Assembly (NCBI GenBank): GCA_016256075.1
Contig: SDVU01000256.1
Span: forward strand, 1 to 16,452
Reading direction: 5' to 3'
DNA from: Dictyocoela muelleri
Lineage: Eukaryota > Microsporidia
Length of the DNA: 16,452 nt
A program made the position numbers and the translations under genes. The notes beneath the pieces are model-generated. The model was given only the letters and a program-made list of their open reading frames with translations, was not told the DNA's origin and did no database searches. How positions within the stretch are numbered: the first letter of the stretch is position 1; each line of letters opens with the position of its first letter. Shown here piece after piece: positions 16,121 to 16,452 of this stretch.

Positions 16121-16452
16121 TGTTTTGCCGTTTATAGATAGGGTAACACTCCAAAAATTAGAAAATAAGAATTTATTCAAGAAAATAAATTAAAATTAAT
16201 TATAAATTATTTTACATCTTTCTCGTTTTAATATAAAAATGATTACTTTTTACTTTTTAATTGTTTTTTTGGGGCTTGTTTAATTACCGATCTACACCCA
16301 ATGGGGGGTATTGAAATGAAAAATTAAAAAATATTTATTTAAAAATTTTATAAAAATACTTCTTAAAAATATTTTATTGAATTTCAAATATTATTTTCAA
16401 TATTTCTATGAAATAAGCTTCAAATTCTTCACAAGTAGAATTCACTAAATAT
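16121..16452. other. AT-rich stretch, no gene
   Basis: No frame is supported. A GC-rich spot, ccgatctacacccaatgggg near 16288-16307, stands out but has no partner in the window. Confidence 0.4.

Noticed and set aside
16140-16170. Second copy of the pogo-like terminus (acactccaaaaatt)
   Set aside because: Similarity to gtgctcccaaaaatt at 6631 is short and A-rich, no TA-CAG start is present, and no element body follows.

Overview
The window is very AT-rich and gene-poor. It holds one intact large gene, on the minus strand at 10837-14253, in a sea of DNA-transposon wreckage and palindromic repeats. Three things suggest a microsporidian with an expanded, transposon-loaded genome, as in the Hamiltosporidium/Edhazardia type: Merlin (ISXO2-type) transposases with a zinc ribbon, CCCC runs directly upstream of start codons, and an intronless gene swollen by Asn/Asp repeats. 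The organism call is inference; nothing here names a species.

Layout from left to right. 1-224 is the start of a Merlin-like transposase gene that runs off the left edge, with three exact 19-bp repeats just upstream of its start. 744-1514 is a non-coding inverted-repeat element enclosed by two ~85-bp direct repeats. 1599-3640 has no confident gene, only broken frames and diverged repeats. 3645-4299 is a compound structure of two ~270-bp palindromic units, direct copies of each other, around a third palindrome. 5770-5854 and 6518-6630 are long hairpins. 6631-8880 is a nest: a broken pogo/Tigger-type transposase on the minus strand is split by a 1.2-kb decayed Merlin element at about 7359-8530, and the pogo catalytic core is missing. 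9179-9781 is a foldback element built of inverted 16-bp tandem arrays.

The most notable part is 10100-10586, which looks like a complete tRNA-derived SINE. It is 455 bp, has A-box and B-box promoter motifs, and is bracketed by a perfect 16-bp target-site duplication. A second, 3'-truncated copy of its head lies at 14284-14388 in the opposite orientation, only 30 bp from the start codon of the large gene, so the gene sits between inverted SINE copies.

The 1138-residue gene looks like a beta-propeller protein of the CPSF-A/SF3b3 (Rse1) superfamily, judged by its C-terminal third. It is interrupted by at least six low-complexity Asn/Asp expansions encoded by in-frame minisatellites. Right of it, 14830-16120 may be another inverted-repeat element with a short coding relic inside. 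There is no operon-like cooperation between genes; the regional theme is repeated and nested transposition around one host gene.
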